NCBI RefSeq assembly: GCF_900659635.1
Contig: NZ_CAACVB010000017.1
Span: forward strand, 1 to 61,659
Reading direction: 5' to 3'
DNA from: Actinomadura roseirufa
Lineage (GTDB): Bacteria > Actinomycetota > Actinomycetes > Streptosporangiales > Streptosporangiaceae
DNA length: 61,659 bases
Positions 52,734 to 61,659 of this stretch are shown in pieces. The first letter of the stretch is position 1, and each line of letters starts with the position of its first letter. Below the pieces are notes generated by a model. It did not search any database. It was given only the letters and a program-made list of their open reading frames with translations, and was not told the origin of the DNA. The translations under genes were made by a program, and so were the position numbers.

Positions 52734-54518
52734 TCAGTGCGCCCAGGCCACCCAGTCGCCCTCGGGGGTACGGCGGGCGTCGACGATCCGCCACCCGGCG
52801 GGGGCGCCGCCCGGCCAGGACGCGGTGGCGGGCCCGTCCTCCGGCCAGGCCAGGACCACCATGTCCACGTTCTGCGGCGGCGGCACGTCCCGCGCGTTGA
52901 AGATGCTCCCCGCGCTCCACCAGGCCCAGTAGTAGTGCGAGAGCCGGATCGTCCAGGGGACGTTCCAGTCCAGCGCCACGGACCGGCGCGCGCGCAGGTC
53001 GGTGTCGGCGCGCAGGTCGGTGTGCGCGGTCGTCTCCCGGACGAGCGGGCGCGCGATCCGCTCGGTGGCGGTGACGGCCGTCGCGAGCGCCACGGCGGCG
53101 AGCAGGCCCGCCAGCAGTTCCGGCCCGCGCCTGCGCAGCACGGTCGCGAGCACCGCCAGGCCGAGCAGGGTGAGGCCCGCGAACGTCGCCCGCCACAGGT
53201 GGAACGACGTCCAGTCCCAGGTCAGGAACGAGGTCTCGGGGAAGTCGTAGCGGGTGTAGGTGTAGCGGCTCAGCCGGTCGCCCGCGTACCACTGGACGAC
53301 GCACGCCGTCAGGACGGTCAGCGTCACCGCCGACGCCGCCGCCCACAGCAGCGTCCGCCGTCCGGCGCGCAAGAGGACCGCGACCCCGACGGCGAACAGG
53401 ATCGGCGTGACGCAGGCCAGGTAGCGGCCGTAGACGTAGTTGCCGATGCGGTACTCGTCCGGCAGCGCCCCGGACGTGGCGAACGCGATCCCCGCCACGA
53501 GCGCGAGGAGCGCCAGCGCCAGCGCGCGCAGCCGCGCCGGGGTGCCGCGCCGGGTCGCCGCGAACGCCACGGTGACCAGGCCGATCGCGGCGACGCCGCC
53601 GGTGGCCACGGCCTGGTACCAGATCTGGCCCGTGCCGAGCGACAGCATCCAGCCCAGGCCGCCCCGGGTGGTCATCCGCTGGACGAGGTTGCCGCTCAGG
53701 TCGTTGTCGCCCGCCGGGTACAGGTGCGGGAGCAGCGCGTGGTTCAGCGCCGTCCCGGCTCCGACCCCGATGGCCAGCACGAGCGCGGCGACGGCGGTGC
53801 CGCGCCGGGACCGCCACCGGCACAGCACCGCCGCCAGCAGCAGGCAGGCGTGCACCACCAGCAGGATCGCGCCCCGGGTGTGGCAGGTGTAGGCGAAGGC
53901 GACCAGAAGCGAGGCTCCCGCGCCGGGCGCCAGGGCCCGGCGGGACGGACGCCCCGCGGGGGCGGCGGGGCGGGTCAGCCAGGCGTGCGCGAGCAGCAGC
54001 CAGCCGAGCACGACCGCCGGCAGCACCGCGTCGGTCAGCACGAACTCGGAGTAGAACAGCACGCCCGGCAGCAGCGCCGTCACGTGCGCGAACAGGTACG
54101 CCCAGCGGCGCCGCACCTGGAGGCCGCGCAGCAGCAGGTAGGCCAGCGGCAGCACCGCCGCGCCGATCATCGCGTTGATCACCAGCGCGGACCGGTACAC
54201 CCCCACCGGCCCGCCGCCGATCCAGAACGCGGGCGTGAGCAGCAGCGGGTATCCGCCCCGGTAGACCGTCCCGTACGAAAGGTCCGCGTCCGGCCCGCCG
54301 GTCAGCACGCGGGCGGCGAACAGGTAGCCCGCCTCGTCGGGCGTCGCGACCGGCATCGTCTGCCCGGACGCCAGCCACAGCCGCAGCGCGACCTGCGCCG
54401 TCCAGCCGAGCAGGAACAGCAGGACCAGGCGCCGCCGCCGGGAGGCGGGTGCGGTGTCCGGGCCCGCCGGCGCGAGGACGGGACGCGCGACGGCCCGGGG
54501 CGCTGCCTCGGTGCTCAT
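52734..54518 (-). CDS. Multi-span membrane glycosyltransferase-like protein (GT-C type)
   Basis: 594 residues with about eleven membrane spans. The first outer loop carries ATPDEAGYLFAARVLTGG, where Asp-Glu matches the catalytic acidic pair of GT39/ArnT-like enzymes; a soluble ~120-residue C-terminal part follows. It likely uses a polyprenyl-phosphate sugar to modify a protein or envelope glycan. Codes on the opposite strand to the similar protein at 51080 but in the same cluster; a strong hairpin separates it from the GT2 gene. Confidence 0.7.
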   Translation of the reverse strand: MSTEAAPRAVARPVLAPAGPDTAPASRRRRLVLLFLLGWTAQVALRLWLASGQTMPVATPDEAGYLFAARVLTGGPDADLSYGTVYRGGYPLLLTPAFWIGGGPVGVYRSALVINAMIGAAVLPLAYLLLRGLQVRRRWAYLFAHVTALLPGVLFYSEFVLTDAVLPAVVLGWLLLAHAWLTRPAAPAGRPSRRALAPGAGASLLVAFAYTCHTRGAILLVVHACLLLAAVLCRWRSRRGTAVAALVLAIGVGAGTALNHALLPHLYPAGDNDLSGNLVQRMTTRGGLGWMLSLGTGQIWYQAVATGGVAAIGLVTVAFAATRRGTPARLRALALALLALVAGIAFATSGALPDEYRIGNYVYGRYLACVTPILFAVGVAVLLRAGRRTLLWAAASAVTLTVLTACVVQWYAGDRLSRYTYTRYDFPETSFLTWDWTSFHLWRATFAGLTLLGLAVLATVLRRRGPELLAGLLAAVALATAVTATERIARPLVRETTAHTDLRADTDLRARRSVALDWNVPWTIRLSHYYWAWWSAGSIFNARDVPPPQNVDMVVLAWPEDGPATASWPGGAPAGWRIVDARRTPEGDWVAWAH

Positions 54519-54731
54519 CGCCGTCCGCGGCGCCGGAAGCGGGCGCTCAGGGGAGGAAGATCCATTGCCGTGTCAGCCTGTCACAGTGCGGGCGACGCAT
54601 CCTCTGCGGCCCGGAAACGCTCAGCAAGTTCTCGGCATTCAGCACGTTGCGCGACCGCGCGCCGACCCTTCGCGACGAACGCCAGGCCACGGGGCCGGGT
54701 GCCGCGGGCGGCCGGGGCGGGTCCGGAAACG

Positions 54732-54767
54732 CCGAGCCCCCGGGGATCGGACTCCCCGGGGGCTCGG
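54732..54767 (-). terminator. Perfect hairpin after the GT2 gene
   Basis: CCGAGCCCCCGGGG and CCCCGGGGGCTCGG form a 14-bp stem with an 8-nt loop, 23 bp past the stop at 54791. Confidence 0.85.
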
Positions 54768-54790
54768 TGACGGTCCCGAAGGGACGGCGC

Positions 54791-56158
54791 TCAGCTCCCG
54801 TCCTCACCCTTGGCCGAGCCGCCCGGCGCCGTCGCGGACTCGGTGGCGGGCTCGCCCTCGGCGGGCGCGGGCACCGACGCCTTCGCGACGGCGGTGGCGT
54901 CGGCGGTGGCGGTGGCGGTCGCGTCCTTGGCGGCCCGGCGCTCGCCGGCCACCTTCTCGGCGGCGGCGTCGACGACGCCCGCGGCCTCCTCGGCCGGGTC
55001 GACGAGCGGCGGGTGCTGGCGGCGGCGGATGCCGAGGATGCTGACGAACAGCGAGGCGAAGATGGCCTGCAGGCTCATCACCAGCGCGGTCGCGGCGGGC
55101 ACCACGATGCGCAGCGAGTGCCGCGGGTCGAGCTCGCCGAAGTCGTTGACCCGCCAGTGCAGCAGCGAGGCGGCCAGGCCGGCCAGTCCCGCCACCGCGA
55201 GCAGCCCGCCGAGCAGCAGGCCGCGCTCCAGGCTCCACCAGTCGATGATCTTCTGTACCCGGCGGTCGTGCGGCAGGAACCCCTCCTGCATCGCGTAGAC
55301 CTTGGTGAGCAGCGCGAACAGCACCGCCTGGAAGCCGATCACCAGCGCGGCGGACGCGCCGACGAGGGTGTCGACGTCGAAGGCGATGTCCCCGACCGTG
55401 ACGGGACCGGTGGACAGTGCGATCCCGGCGATCAATCCGAGCGTCATAAAGACGAGACCCGGGATCAGGAACAGCCAGCGCGGGCTGTAGAGCATGAGGA
55501 AGCGGAGATGACGCCAACCGTCACGCCAGGTGTTCAGGTGCGGGGCGCGGGACCGCCCGTCCGGCGACAGCGTCGTCGGCACCTCGCGGATGTCGTACTT
55601 CTGCAGGGTCGCCTTGACGACCATCTCGCTGGCGAACTCCATGCCGCCGGTCTGCAGCCCGAGCCGCAGGATCGACTCCTTGTTGAAGGCGCGCAGCCCG
55701 CAGTGGAAGTCGCCGATCTTGCTGCGGAAGAACAGCCGGCCGACGAAGCTCAGCACCGGGTTCCCGAGGTAGCGGTGCAGCGGCGGCATGGCGCCCGGCG
55801 CGATGCCGCCCTTGAAGCGGTTGCCCATGACGAGGTCGGCGCCGTCGCGCAGTTCGTCCAGGAACGGCCCGAGGGTGGTGAAGTCGTAGGAGTCGTCGGC
55901 GTCGCCCATCGCGACGTAGCGGCCGCGCGCGGCGCGGATGCCGCCCATCAACGCGTTGCCGTACCCCTTGTCGATCACCGGCACGACACGGGCCCCGGCG
56001 TCGCGGGCGAGTTGCTGACTGCCGTCGGTGCTGCCGTTGTCGGCGATGACGACCTCGCCGTCGATGCCGCTGTCCTCAAAGAAGCCGATGGTCTTACGGA
56101 CGCAGGTCTCGACCGTTTCGGCCTCGTTCAGACATGGCATCACTACGGAGAGTTCCAC
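54791..56158 (-). CDS. GT2 glycosyltransferase with C-terminal membrane domain (polyprenyl-phosphate sugar synthase-like)
   Basis: 455 residues from GTG 56158, with AAGGAG upstream. The GT-A domain starts LSVVMPCLNEAETVE and has the DxD motif in MGDADDSYDF near residue 90 and HCGLRAFNKESI near 170. Four membrane helices follow (about 225-375) and an Ala/Glu-rich cytoplasmic tail. This matches DPM1/GtrB-like enzymes that charge polyprenyl phosphate with a hexose from a nucleotide sugar. It likely supplies the donors for the GT-C proteins around it. Confidence 0.85.
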   Translation of the reverse strand: MELSVVMPCLNEAETVETCVRKTIGFFEDSGIDGEVVIADNGSTDGSQQLARDAGARVVPVIDKGYGNALMGGIRAARGRYVAMGDADDSYDFTTLGPFLDELRDGADLVMGNRFKGGIAPGAMPPLHRYLGNPVLSFVGRLFFRSKIGDFHCGLRAFNKESILRLGLQTGGMEFASEMVVKATLQKYDIREVPTTLSPDGRSRAPHLNTWRDGWRHLRFLMLYSPRWLFLIPGLVFMTLGLIAGIALSTGPVTVGDIAFDVDTLVGASAALVIGFQAVLFALLTKVYAMQEGFLPHDRRVQKIIDWWSLERGLLLGGLLAVAGLAGLAASLLHWRVNDFGELDPRHSLRIVVPAATALVMSLQAIFASLFVSILGIRRRQHPPLVDPAEEAAGVVDAAAEKVAGERRAAKDATATATADATAVAKASVPAPAEGEPATESATAPGGSAKGEDGS

Positions 56159-56504
56159 GCGATCTCCTTCGTTACCCCTGGTGACCGTCTGCGGTACTTT
56201 CCACTAATCTCGTCATGTTCCGCTCGGCGGCCCGTCGTCGGTCATGATGCCTGCCGGGAGCGCGTGATGCTGGGCGCTCCGCACAAGAGCGCCCGTATCG
56301 TGTTGCGCACTTGCAACCGAAAGACCCTCTCCGCCGCGCTCGCGGGCGGCAGGCTAGGACGTCAAGCATACGGGCACGGCGGCCCGGAAAGGTTGGGTCG
56401 GCTGTGACGCGCGGGGAAAAGGCGGTGCCGGGCTCGCTGCCGGGCGCACCGCCGCAGGCACCGTCACCGGGACGGGGACCGGACACCGAAGGGAAGGTGC
56501 GGTA
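56159..56504. other. Divergent intergenic region with a hairpin
   Basis: 346 bp between the GT2 gene and the membrane protein gene starting at 56505. GGGCGCTC (56272-56279) and GAGCGCCC (56287-56294) form an 8-bp stem with a 7-nt loop. No coding frame with a plausible start, and no clear -10/-35 pair. Confidence 0.5.
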
Positions 56505-58319
56505 GTGGCGGGGGACGCACCGCACGGCAGCGTGCTCGACGGGGGCCACCCCGGCGAGGAACTGCTCGACGCCGTGCAGGACGCCGCGCGGAACGCCCTG
56601 GCCACGGGCGGATCGGCCGAGATCCCGGCCGGCGTCGTGGCCGTCGCGGCGGGCGCGGCGACACGCCGCGACACGCCCGGGAGCGCCGCCACCGGCATCG
56701 ATTCGGAAAACTCGGGCGCGGCGGGCGGCACCATCGTGAACACGGCCACCGGCACCGCCACGGGCACCGAGGCCGCCGGCCCCCGGCACGCCGAGGCCCC
56801 GGGCGAGTCGTCCACCGCACCGGACGAACCGTCCACCGCCGAAGGTTCCGGACGGCTCGGCCGGGCCGCCGGGCTGTGGGAGGTGGTGCGCCGCCACCCG
56901 CTCTTCGCTGTGATCATTGCCACAGCGACACTGCTCCGCCTCGTCGCCATGATCGGCTACCAGCCGGCGATGTACTTCAACGACAGCTTCGACTACCTGC
57001 ACGTGGCGACCGAGCCCTACCCGAACCCGCTGCGGCCCGACGGCTACTCGTTCCTGCTGCTCGCCCTGAAGCCGTTCCACAGCTTCGCGCTCCTCGTGCT
57101 CGTCCAGCACCTCATGGGCCTGGGCATGGGCGTGATGATCTACGCGCTGCTGCGCCGCCGGTTCGGGCTGCCCGGCTGGGGCGCCGCGCTGGCGGCGGCG
57201 CCGGTCCTGCTGGACGCCTACCAGATCCAGCTCGAGGAGCTGGTGCTGTCGGACACGACGTTCACGTTCCTCGTGATGTGCACGGTCACCCTGCTGCTGT
57301 GGAAGGACCGGCCCACCTGGAAGATCGCCGCGTCCGCCGGGCTCATCGTCGGGCTGGCCTGGCTGACCCGCTCGGTGGGCATGCCGGTGCTGCTCGGCGT
57401 GCTGGCGTTCATGGCGGTCCGCCGCAACGGCTGGCGGCTCATCGCGGTGACGCTGGTGGCGTGCGCGCTTCCCATCCTGGCCTACATGGGCTGGTACAAG
57501 GCCGACACGGGCAAGTTCGCCATCACCGAGAGCAACGGCATCTTCCTGTACGCCCGCGTGTACAAGTTCGCGAACTGCCACAAGATGGACGACCTGCCGG
57601 TGAGCGAGTACGCGCTGTGCACCGAGCCGGCGACCCGCCTGCCGAACTCACAGGACGGCATCTGGAACGCGCGGTCCCCGTTCAACCGCTACCCGGGCCG
57701 CCGCTTCGGCCCGGAGAACAACGCGCTCGGCAACGACTTCGCCAAGCGGGCGATCGTCGCCCAGCCGGGCGACTACCTGCGGGTCGTCGCGCACGACTTC
57801 TTCAAGGTCTTCCGCTGGAACCGGACGGTCTTCCCGGACGAGGCGACCTACAACCAGTACGAGTTCCGCAAGAGCGGCACCGCGCTGCCCGACTGGCACA
57901 TGGACAACGACTCGATCGCCTCGGCGGAGGCGAGCGCCTACGAGCGCGGCGACGCCCACACCCGGGTCGTCGAGCCGTTCGCCGGAGCCATCCGCGTCTA
58001 CCAGGACCACGTCTACCTGCGCGGCACCATGCTCGGCGGCATCCTGCTGGTCGGCCTGGCGGGCGCGGTCCCGCTGTGGCGGCGCTTCGGCGGCGCGGCC
58101 CTCCTGCCCTGGAGCCTGGCGACGGGCCTGCTGCTGGCACCGGCCGCCACCGCCGAGTTCGACTACCGCTACGTGCTCCCCGCCGTCCCGCTGGCGGGCC
58201 TGGCGGCGGGCCTGGCCTTCACCCCGGAGGCAAGGGCACGCCTGGCCCCCCTGACCCGCCGCCTGCGCCGCAGCCCCAAGGTCCCCGCCAAGCCGGAGAG
58301 CACCCCCGCCACCACCTGA
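56505..58319 (+). CDS. Multi-span membrane protein, GT-C-like, with long disordered N-terminus
   Basis: 604 residues from GTG 56505. The first ~115 residues are Ala/Thr/Gly-rich and probably cytoplasmic and disordered. About nine membrane spans follow; the first outer loop has MYFNDSFDYLHVATEPYPN, with an acidic residue at the position expected for GT-C enzymes, and a large extracellular loop (about 345-500) follows with several Cys. Function probably lipid-carrier-dependent glycosyl transfer, but motifs are weak. Ends at a hairpin terminator and the copy 5 repeat. Confidence 0.6.
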   Translation: MAGDAPHGSVLDGGHPGEELLDAVQDAARNALATGGSAEIPAGVVAVAAGAATRRDTPGSAATGIDSENSGAAGGTIVNTATGTATGTEAAGPRHAEAPGESSTAPDEPSTAEGSGRLGRAAGLWEVVRRHPLFAVIIATATLLRLVAMIGYQPAMYFNDSFDYLHVATEPYPNPLRPDGYSFLLLALKPFHSFALLVLVQHLMGLGMGVMIYALLRRRFGLPGWGAALAAAPVLLDAYQIQLEELVLSDTTFTFLVMCTVTLLLWKDRPTWKIAASAGLIVGLAWLTRSVGMPVLLGVLAFMAVRRNGWRLIAVTLVACALPILAYMGWYKADTGKFAITESNGIFLYARVYKFANCHKMDDLPVSEYALCTEPATRLPNSQDGIWNARSPFNRYPGRRFGPENNALGNDFAKRAIVAQPGDYLRVVAHDFFKVFRWNRTVFPDEATYNQYEFRKSGTALPDWHMDNDSIASAEASAYERGDAHTRVVEPFAGAIRVYQDHVYLRGTMLGGILLVGLAGAVPLWRRFGGAALLPWSLATGLLLAPAATAEFDYRYVLPAVPLAGLAAGLAFTPEARARLAPLTRRLRRSPKVPAKPESTPATT

Positions 58320-58346
58320 CCCACGCGAAAGCCACTCCCCACCCCC

Positions 58347-58379
58347 CTCAGGGCCCCGCCACCAAGGCGAGGCCCTGAG
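58347..58379 (+). terminator. Hairpin after the membrane protein gene
   Basis: CTCAGGGCC and GGCCCTGAG (9 bp) enclose a further CGCC/GGCG stem, 27 bp after the stop at 58319. Confidence 0.8.
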
Positions 58380-58515
58380 CCGCGTAAATCCCAAAAGCCT
58401 TCCGGCGCGCCCCGCAAGCAAGGCAAAGCCAAAGGCGAGCAGGCCCGACCGACAGCGAGCGGTACGAGTCCGCAAAAGCAGGACCGACGACAAGGCTCCC
58501 AAGACCAGCGAGCCC

Positions 58516-58659
58516 AGCCGTCACGCGAGCGCGCGCCCTGACCGGCGGGGGCGACGCCGAAGGCGAGCCCCCGCCGGGAAGATCGCGAAGCGATTCGCGC
58601 TCGCACAAGCCCGGTCACGAAGCGAGCCGCCAGGCGAGCGAAGTGGGCCGAGCTTGCAA
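58516..58659 (-). repeat. Structured intergenic repeat, copy 5
   Basis: Full-length copy directly joined to the stop codon of the small zinc-ribbon gene, in the tail-to-tail gap with the membrane protein gene. The joint CTTGCAATTAG is identical to copy 1, so the stop codon itself may come with the repeat. Confidence 0.9.
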
Positions 58660-58962
58660 TTAGAACGCGTGTATGTGGCGGAGGTGGTAGACCATCGCGA
58701 TGTCGTTGCCGCTGCGGGCGGCGGGCATCACGCGGGGCTTGCCTCGGGGGGCCGAGAGCACCTTGATGTTCTGGCTCTGGCAGTTGGGGCAGGCGTGGTC
58801 GGTCCAGGGCGTCATGCAGCGTTGCCCCTCTTTCTCGTACACGACCGCCTCTCCCCCGTGCCCGTCGGCGTAATGGCGGGTCTCGTACTGCTCTTCCCAT
58901 GTCGTCATGCAGGCCAGGCATTCGTAGACCCAGGCCTCGTGGCTCGACCACACCTCGTGCAT
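58660..58962 (-). CDS. Small zinc-ribbon-like cytosolic protein
   Basis: 100 residues from ATG 58962, with GAGGAGG upstream. Two Cys pairs (ECLAC near residue 16 and HACPNC near 61) fit a zinc ribbon; many His and aromatic residues surround them. No signal peptide or membrane span. I recognise it only as a conserved-looking actinobacterial small protein; function unknown. The stop abuts repeat copy 5. Confidence 0.7.
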   Translation of the reverse strand: MHEVWSSHEAWVYECLACMTTWEEQYETRHYADGHGGEAVVYEKEGQRCMTPWTDHACPNCQSQNIKVLSAPRGKPRVMPAARSGNDIAMVYHLRHIHAF

Positions 58963-59166
58963 GGCCCCCACCTCCTCGGTGACGCCCGTTCGCGCTGGCG
59001 GTGCCCGCATCGCGCATCGCCCTGCCGGGGCTCGCGCGGGGCGACGTCGGCGCCTACTTCCATTGTGCGCGCGACGGTTCCCCGATGGCCCGCTTGAGCC
59101 GCCGGGGGGGTTATTCCCCGCTTCTCCGCTTTTGGACCGCTCCGGACTGGTCGCCTGTCGTTCCAG

Positions 59167-60000
59167 TTACCCGCGGGCTCCGACGACGGCGTCGTACACG
59201 GTCCGCTTGGGCACGCCGTTCTCCTTGGCGATCTCCTGGATGGCCTGCTTGCGGGCCGTTCCCGCGGCCTCCCGGGCGGCGACGGCGGCCGCCAGGTCGG
59301 CCGGGTCCGACAGCCCCTCCGGCTCGGGGGCGCCCCCGACGACGAGGGTGATCTCGCCGCGGACGCCGTCGCGCGCCCAGTCGGCGAGGTCGCCGAGGGG
59401 ACCGCGGCGGACCTCCTCGTAGGTCTTGGTCAGCTCCCGGCAGACGGCGGCCTCGCGGCCGGCGCCGAACGCGGCCGCCATCGCCTCCAGGGTCGCGGCG
59501 AGCCGGTGCGGCGCCTCGAAGAACACCATCGTGCGCTGCTCGGCGGCGAGGGCGGCGAGCCGCCGGGACCGCTCGCCCGCCCGGCGCGGCGGGAAGCCCT
59601 CGAAGCAGAACCGGTCGGTGGGCAGGCCGGACACGACCAGCGCGGTCGTCACGGCGGACGGGCCGGGCAGCACCGACACCGGCACGCCCTCGGCGATCGC
59701 CGCGCGGACGAGCCGGTAGCCGGGATCCGACACGCCCGGCATGCCCGCGTCGGTGATCACCAGCACGTCCCGGCCGGCCAGCAGCTCCGCCAGCAGCTCG
59801 GCGGCGCGGGCCCGCTCGTTCTGGTCGTGGTAGGACACGATCCGGGCCGCCGGTTCCACGCCGAGGTCGGCGGTGAGCCGGCGCAGCCGGCGGGTGTCCT
59901 CGGCGGCGATCACGGGTGTGCCGGCGAGGGCCGCGCGCAGCCGCGGCGACGCGTCCTCGGGCCGTCCGATCGGTGCCGCTCCCAGCAGCAGGGTCCCCAT
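59167..60000 (-). CDS. rsmI: 16S rRNA (cytidine-1402 2'-O)-methyltransferase
   Basis: 277 residues. The tetrapyrrole-methylase fold has GAAPIGRPEDASPRL at the start, AEDTRR near residue 34, ITDAGMPGVSDPG near 84 and VLPGPSAVTTAL near 113. It methylates C1402 in the decoding centre with SAM. ATG 60000 is preferred; GTG 60003 adds one residue. Divergent from pmt, a pairing common in actinobacteria. Confidence 0.95.
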   Translation of the reverse strand: MGTLLLGAAPIGRPEDASPRLRAALAGTPVIAAEDTRRLRRLTADLGVEPAARIVSYHDQNERARAAELLAELLAGRDVLVITDAGMPGVSDPGYRLVRAAIAEGVPVSVLPGPSAVTTALVVSGLPTDRFCFEGFPPRRAGERSRRLAALAAEQRTMVFFEAPHRLAATLEAMAAAFGAGREAAVCRELTKTYEEVRRGPLGDLADWARDGVRGEITLVVGGAPEPEGLSDPADLAAAVAAREAAGTARKQAIQEIAKENGVPKRTVYDAVVGARG

Positions 60001-60126
60001 CACGCGGCCCAGTCTCTCACCGCCGCGGCACGTGCCCGGCGGCCGGCGGCGCTCCCGCGGGCGGTCCCGCGGCCGTCCTGGGGCGGAGCCGGTTTCGGAG
60101 CCGGTCGGCGCCCGTACGATTGCAGG

Positions 60127-61659
60127 ATGGCGACGACGGATCTGTCTCCCGCCCCGGCCGTTCCCCGGCGGCCGCGGCCGCCCTCCGTGCGGGAGTGGCT
60201 GGCCCCGCCACGCCTCGGCGACCCGCTGCTCGGCTGGCTGGCCCCCCTGCTGATCACCGTGTTCGCGGGGTACCTGCGCTTCGACCGGCTCGGCACGCCG
60301 CGGACGGTCGTGTTCGACGAGACCTATTACGCCAAGGACGCGCTCGCCCTGTGGAAGTTCGGGTGGGAGCACAACACCGTCGCCAACGCCGACAAGCAGC
60401 TCATCGCCGACCAGCACGCGAACATCTGGTCCGGCGGGCCGTCGTTCGTGGCGCACCCGCCGATGGGCAAGTGGATGATCGCGATCGGCGAGTGGATGTT
60501 CGGCGCGACACCGTTCGGCTGGCGGTTCGTGCCCGCGCTGGTCGGGACGCTGTCGGTGCTGATCCTGTGCCGGGTCGCGCGCCGGATGACGGGATCGACG
60601 CTGCTCGGCTGCGCCGCCGGGCTGCTGCTGGCCCTGGACGGCCTGGAGTTCGTGACCAGCCGCGCCGCGCTGCTGGACATCTTCGTGATGTTCTGGATCC
60701 TCGCCGGGTTCGCCTGCCTGGTGAACGACCGGGACCGGTCCCGGCGCCGGCTCGCCGAGCTGATGGAGCGCGGCCCGGTGACGGCCCATGGTCCGTTCCT
60801 GGCGCACGGCTGGCGGTACGGGGCGGGAATCTGCCTCGGCCTGGCCTGTGCGACCAAGTGGACCGGGCTGTTCTACATCGGCGCGTTCGGGATCATGGTC
60901 GTGCTGTGGGACTACGGGGCGCGGCGCGCGGCCTCGGTCCGGCGGCCGTTCGCCGGGACGCTGCTGCTGGAGGCGGGCCCGGCGTTCGTCCAGCTCGTCG
61001 TGGTGGCGCTGGTGACCTACGTCGCCTCCTGGTGGGGGTGGATCTTCCGGCCGGGCGGCTACGGGCGCGGTGAGGCGGCGTCGAACCCGCTGTGGCGGCC
61101 GTTCGAGGCGATGCCGGACCTGTGGCGCTACCACAAGGCCATGCTCGACTTCCACAACGGGCTGGACGCCAAGCACCCGTACCAGTCGTGGCCGTGGGAC
61201 TGGCCGGTGCTGCGCCGTCCGGTGGCGTTCTACTACACCGAGCCGAAGGGGGCGTGCGGCGGCACCGCGCGCTGCTCGCGGGAGATCCTCGGGATCGGCA
61301 CGCCGGTGCTGTGGTGGGGCGCGCTGGCGGCGCTGGTCGGGGTCCTGTTCATCTGGCTGGTGCTGCGGGACTGGCGGGCCGGGGCCATCGTGCTGGGGTT
61401 CCTCGCGGGCTGGCTGAGCTGGTTCCCGTCGGCCTTCGCCGACCGCACGATGTTCCTGTTCTACGCCACGCCGCTGATCCCGTTCATGGTGCTGGCGGTG
61501 GTGCTGGTGCTCGGGTACATGATCGGGCCGGCGCCGGTACGGGCCGCCGGGGCGCACGCGGCGGGCGCCCCCAGGGCGGAACCGCCGGAACCGCCGGGCG
61601 GGCCGCCGGAGGGGTACGGGCCGTCCCTCACCGAGACCGGCGGGGCCTCCGCCGCGCCC
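60127..61659 (+). CDS. pmt: Protein O-mannosyltransferase, C-terminus beyond the window
   Basis: 511 codons are visible, with no stop. GT39 layout: basic N-terminus, membrane spans, and FDETYYAKDAL with the catalytic pair Asp64-Glu65 in the first outer loop; FVAHPPMGKWMI and HNGLDAKHPYQSWPWDWPVL are typical of PMTs. It transfers mannose from polyprenyl-phosphate-mannose to Ser/Thr of proteins during Sec export. The GT2 at 54791 is a possible donor synthase. The Pro/Glu-rich end seen here may be a linker or the C-terminus. Confidence 0.93.
   Translation, partial: MATTDLSPAPAVPRRPRPPSVREWLAPPRLGDPLLGWLAPLLITVFAGYLRFDRLGTPRTVVFDETYYAKDALALWKFGWEHNTVANADKQLIADQHANIWSGGPSFVAHPPMGKWMIAIGEWMFGATPFGWRFVPALVGTLSVLILCRVARRMTGSTLLGCAAGLLLALDGLEFVTSRAALLDIFVMFWILAGFACLVNDRDRSRRRLAELMERGPVTAHGPFLAHGWRYGAGICLGLACATKWTGLFYIGAFGIMVVLWDYGARRAASVRRPFAGTLLLEAGPAFVQLVVVALVTYVASWWGWIFRPGGYGRGEAASNPLWRPFEAMPDLWRYHKAMLDFHNGLDAKHPYQSWPWDWPVLRRPVAFYYTEPKGACGGTARCSREILGIGTPVLWWGALAALVGVLFIWLVLRDWRAGAIVLGFLAGWLSWFPSAFADRTMFLFYATPLIPFMVLAVVLVLGYMIGPAPVRAAGAHAAGAPRAEPPEPPGGPPEGYGPSLTETGGASAAP

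Noticed and set aside
1..61659. Insertion sequences, integrases or phage genes
   Set aside because: I found no transposase or recombinase motif in any frame and no terminal inverted repeats flanking the accessory genes.

Overview
The window is 61.7 kb of very GC-rich DNA from an actinobacterium. Third-position GC is extreme, GTG starts are frequent, and there are an Rpf-type resuscitation factor, an actinobacterial protein O-mannosyltransferase, a two-subunit ATP sulfurylase (CysD/CysN), and two housekeeping blocks in a typical actinobacterial order. A Streptosporangiales genus such as Actinomadura is my best guess; this is inference from overall character, not a database match. I see no insertion sequence, integrase, phage gene, CRISPR array or rRNA operon, and one tRNA.

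Region 1 (about 1-25.0 kb) is a cell-surface polysaccharide locus. It holds a Wzz/YveK-like co-polymerase with a strange repetitive tail (cut by the window edge), two GT4-fold glycosyltransferases, an APH-fold kinase-like protein, two tandem secreted beta-propeller paralogues, a lipoprotein, a secreted parallel beta-helix protein, a PAPS-type sulfotransferase, a Wzy/O-antigen-ligase-like membrane protein, another exported membrane-anchored protein, the full dTDP-L-rhamnose set (rmlA-rmlB-rmlD on the minus strand, rmlC convergent to them), the ATP sulfurylase pair cysD-cysN, the PAP phosphatase cysQ, and a polyprenyl-phosphate sugar-1-phosphate transferase. Together these suggest an undecaprenyl-linked, rhamnose-containing and possibly sulfated exopolysaccharide. 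No flippase and no APS kinase is present in the window.

Region 2 (25.2-31.4 kb) is the block tRNA-Gln - glmU - prs - rplY - pth on the minus strand. A divergent TetR/short-chain dehydrogenase pair with a palindromic operator is inserted between prs and rplY.

Region 3 (31.5-41.2 kb) is accessory: an ADP-ribosylglycohydrolase, a fatty-acid desaturase with its TetR regulator and a strong palindromic operator, a trans-aconitate methyltransferase-like gene, two MarR regulators, an NmrA-like protein, a LuxR-tail fragment, and a 1122-residue secreted subtilase-fold protein whose canonical catalytic serine position is proline.

Region 4 (41.4-61.7 kb) is a second housekeeping block: ABC-F ATPase - ispE - rsmA - rpf - tatD - metG - rsmI - pmt (pmt is cut by the window end). 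Insertions within it are a GH26-like lipoprotein between ispE and rsmA, and a membrane glycosyltransferase group (three GT-C-like proteins and one GT2 with a membrane tail) between metG and rsmI.

The most unusual element is a structured intergenic repeat of about 140 bp present five times (near 12.6, 28.4, 37.7, 43.8 and 58.6 kb). All copies have the same orientation, and each sits at the 3' end of a minus-strand gene, four of them in tail-to-tail gaps. One copy has lost its internal stem-loop precisely, and its end is translated as the C-terminus of IspE.
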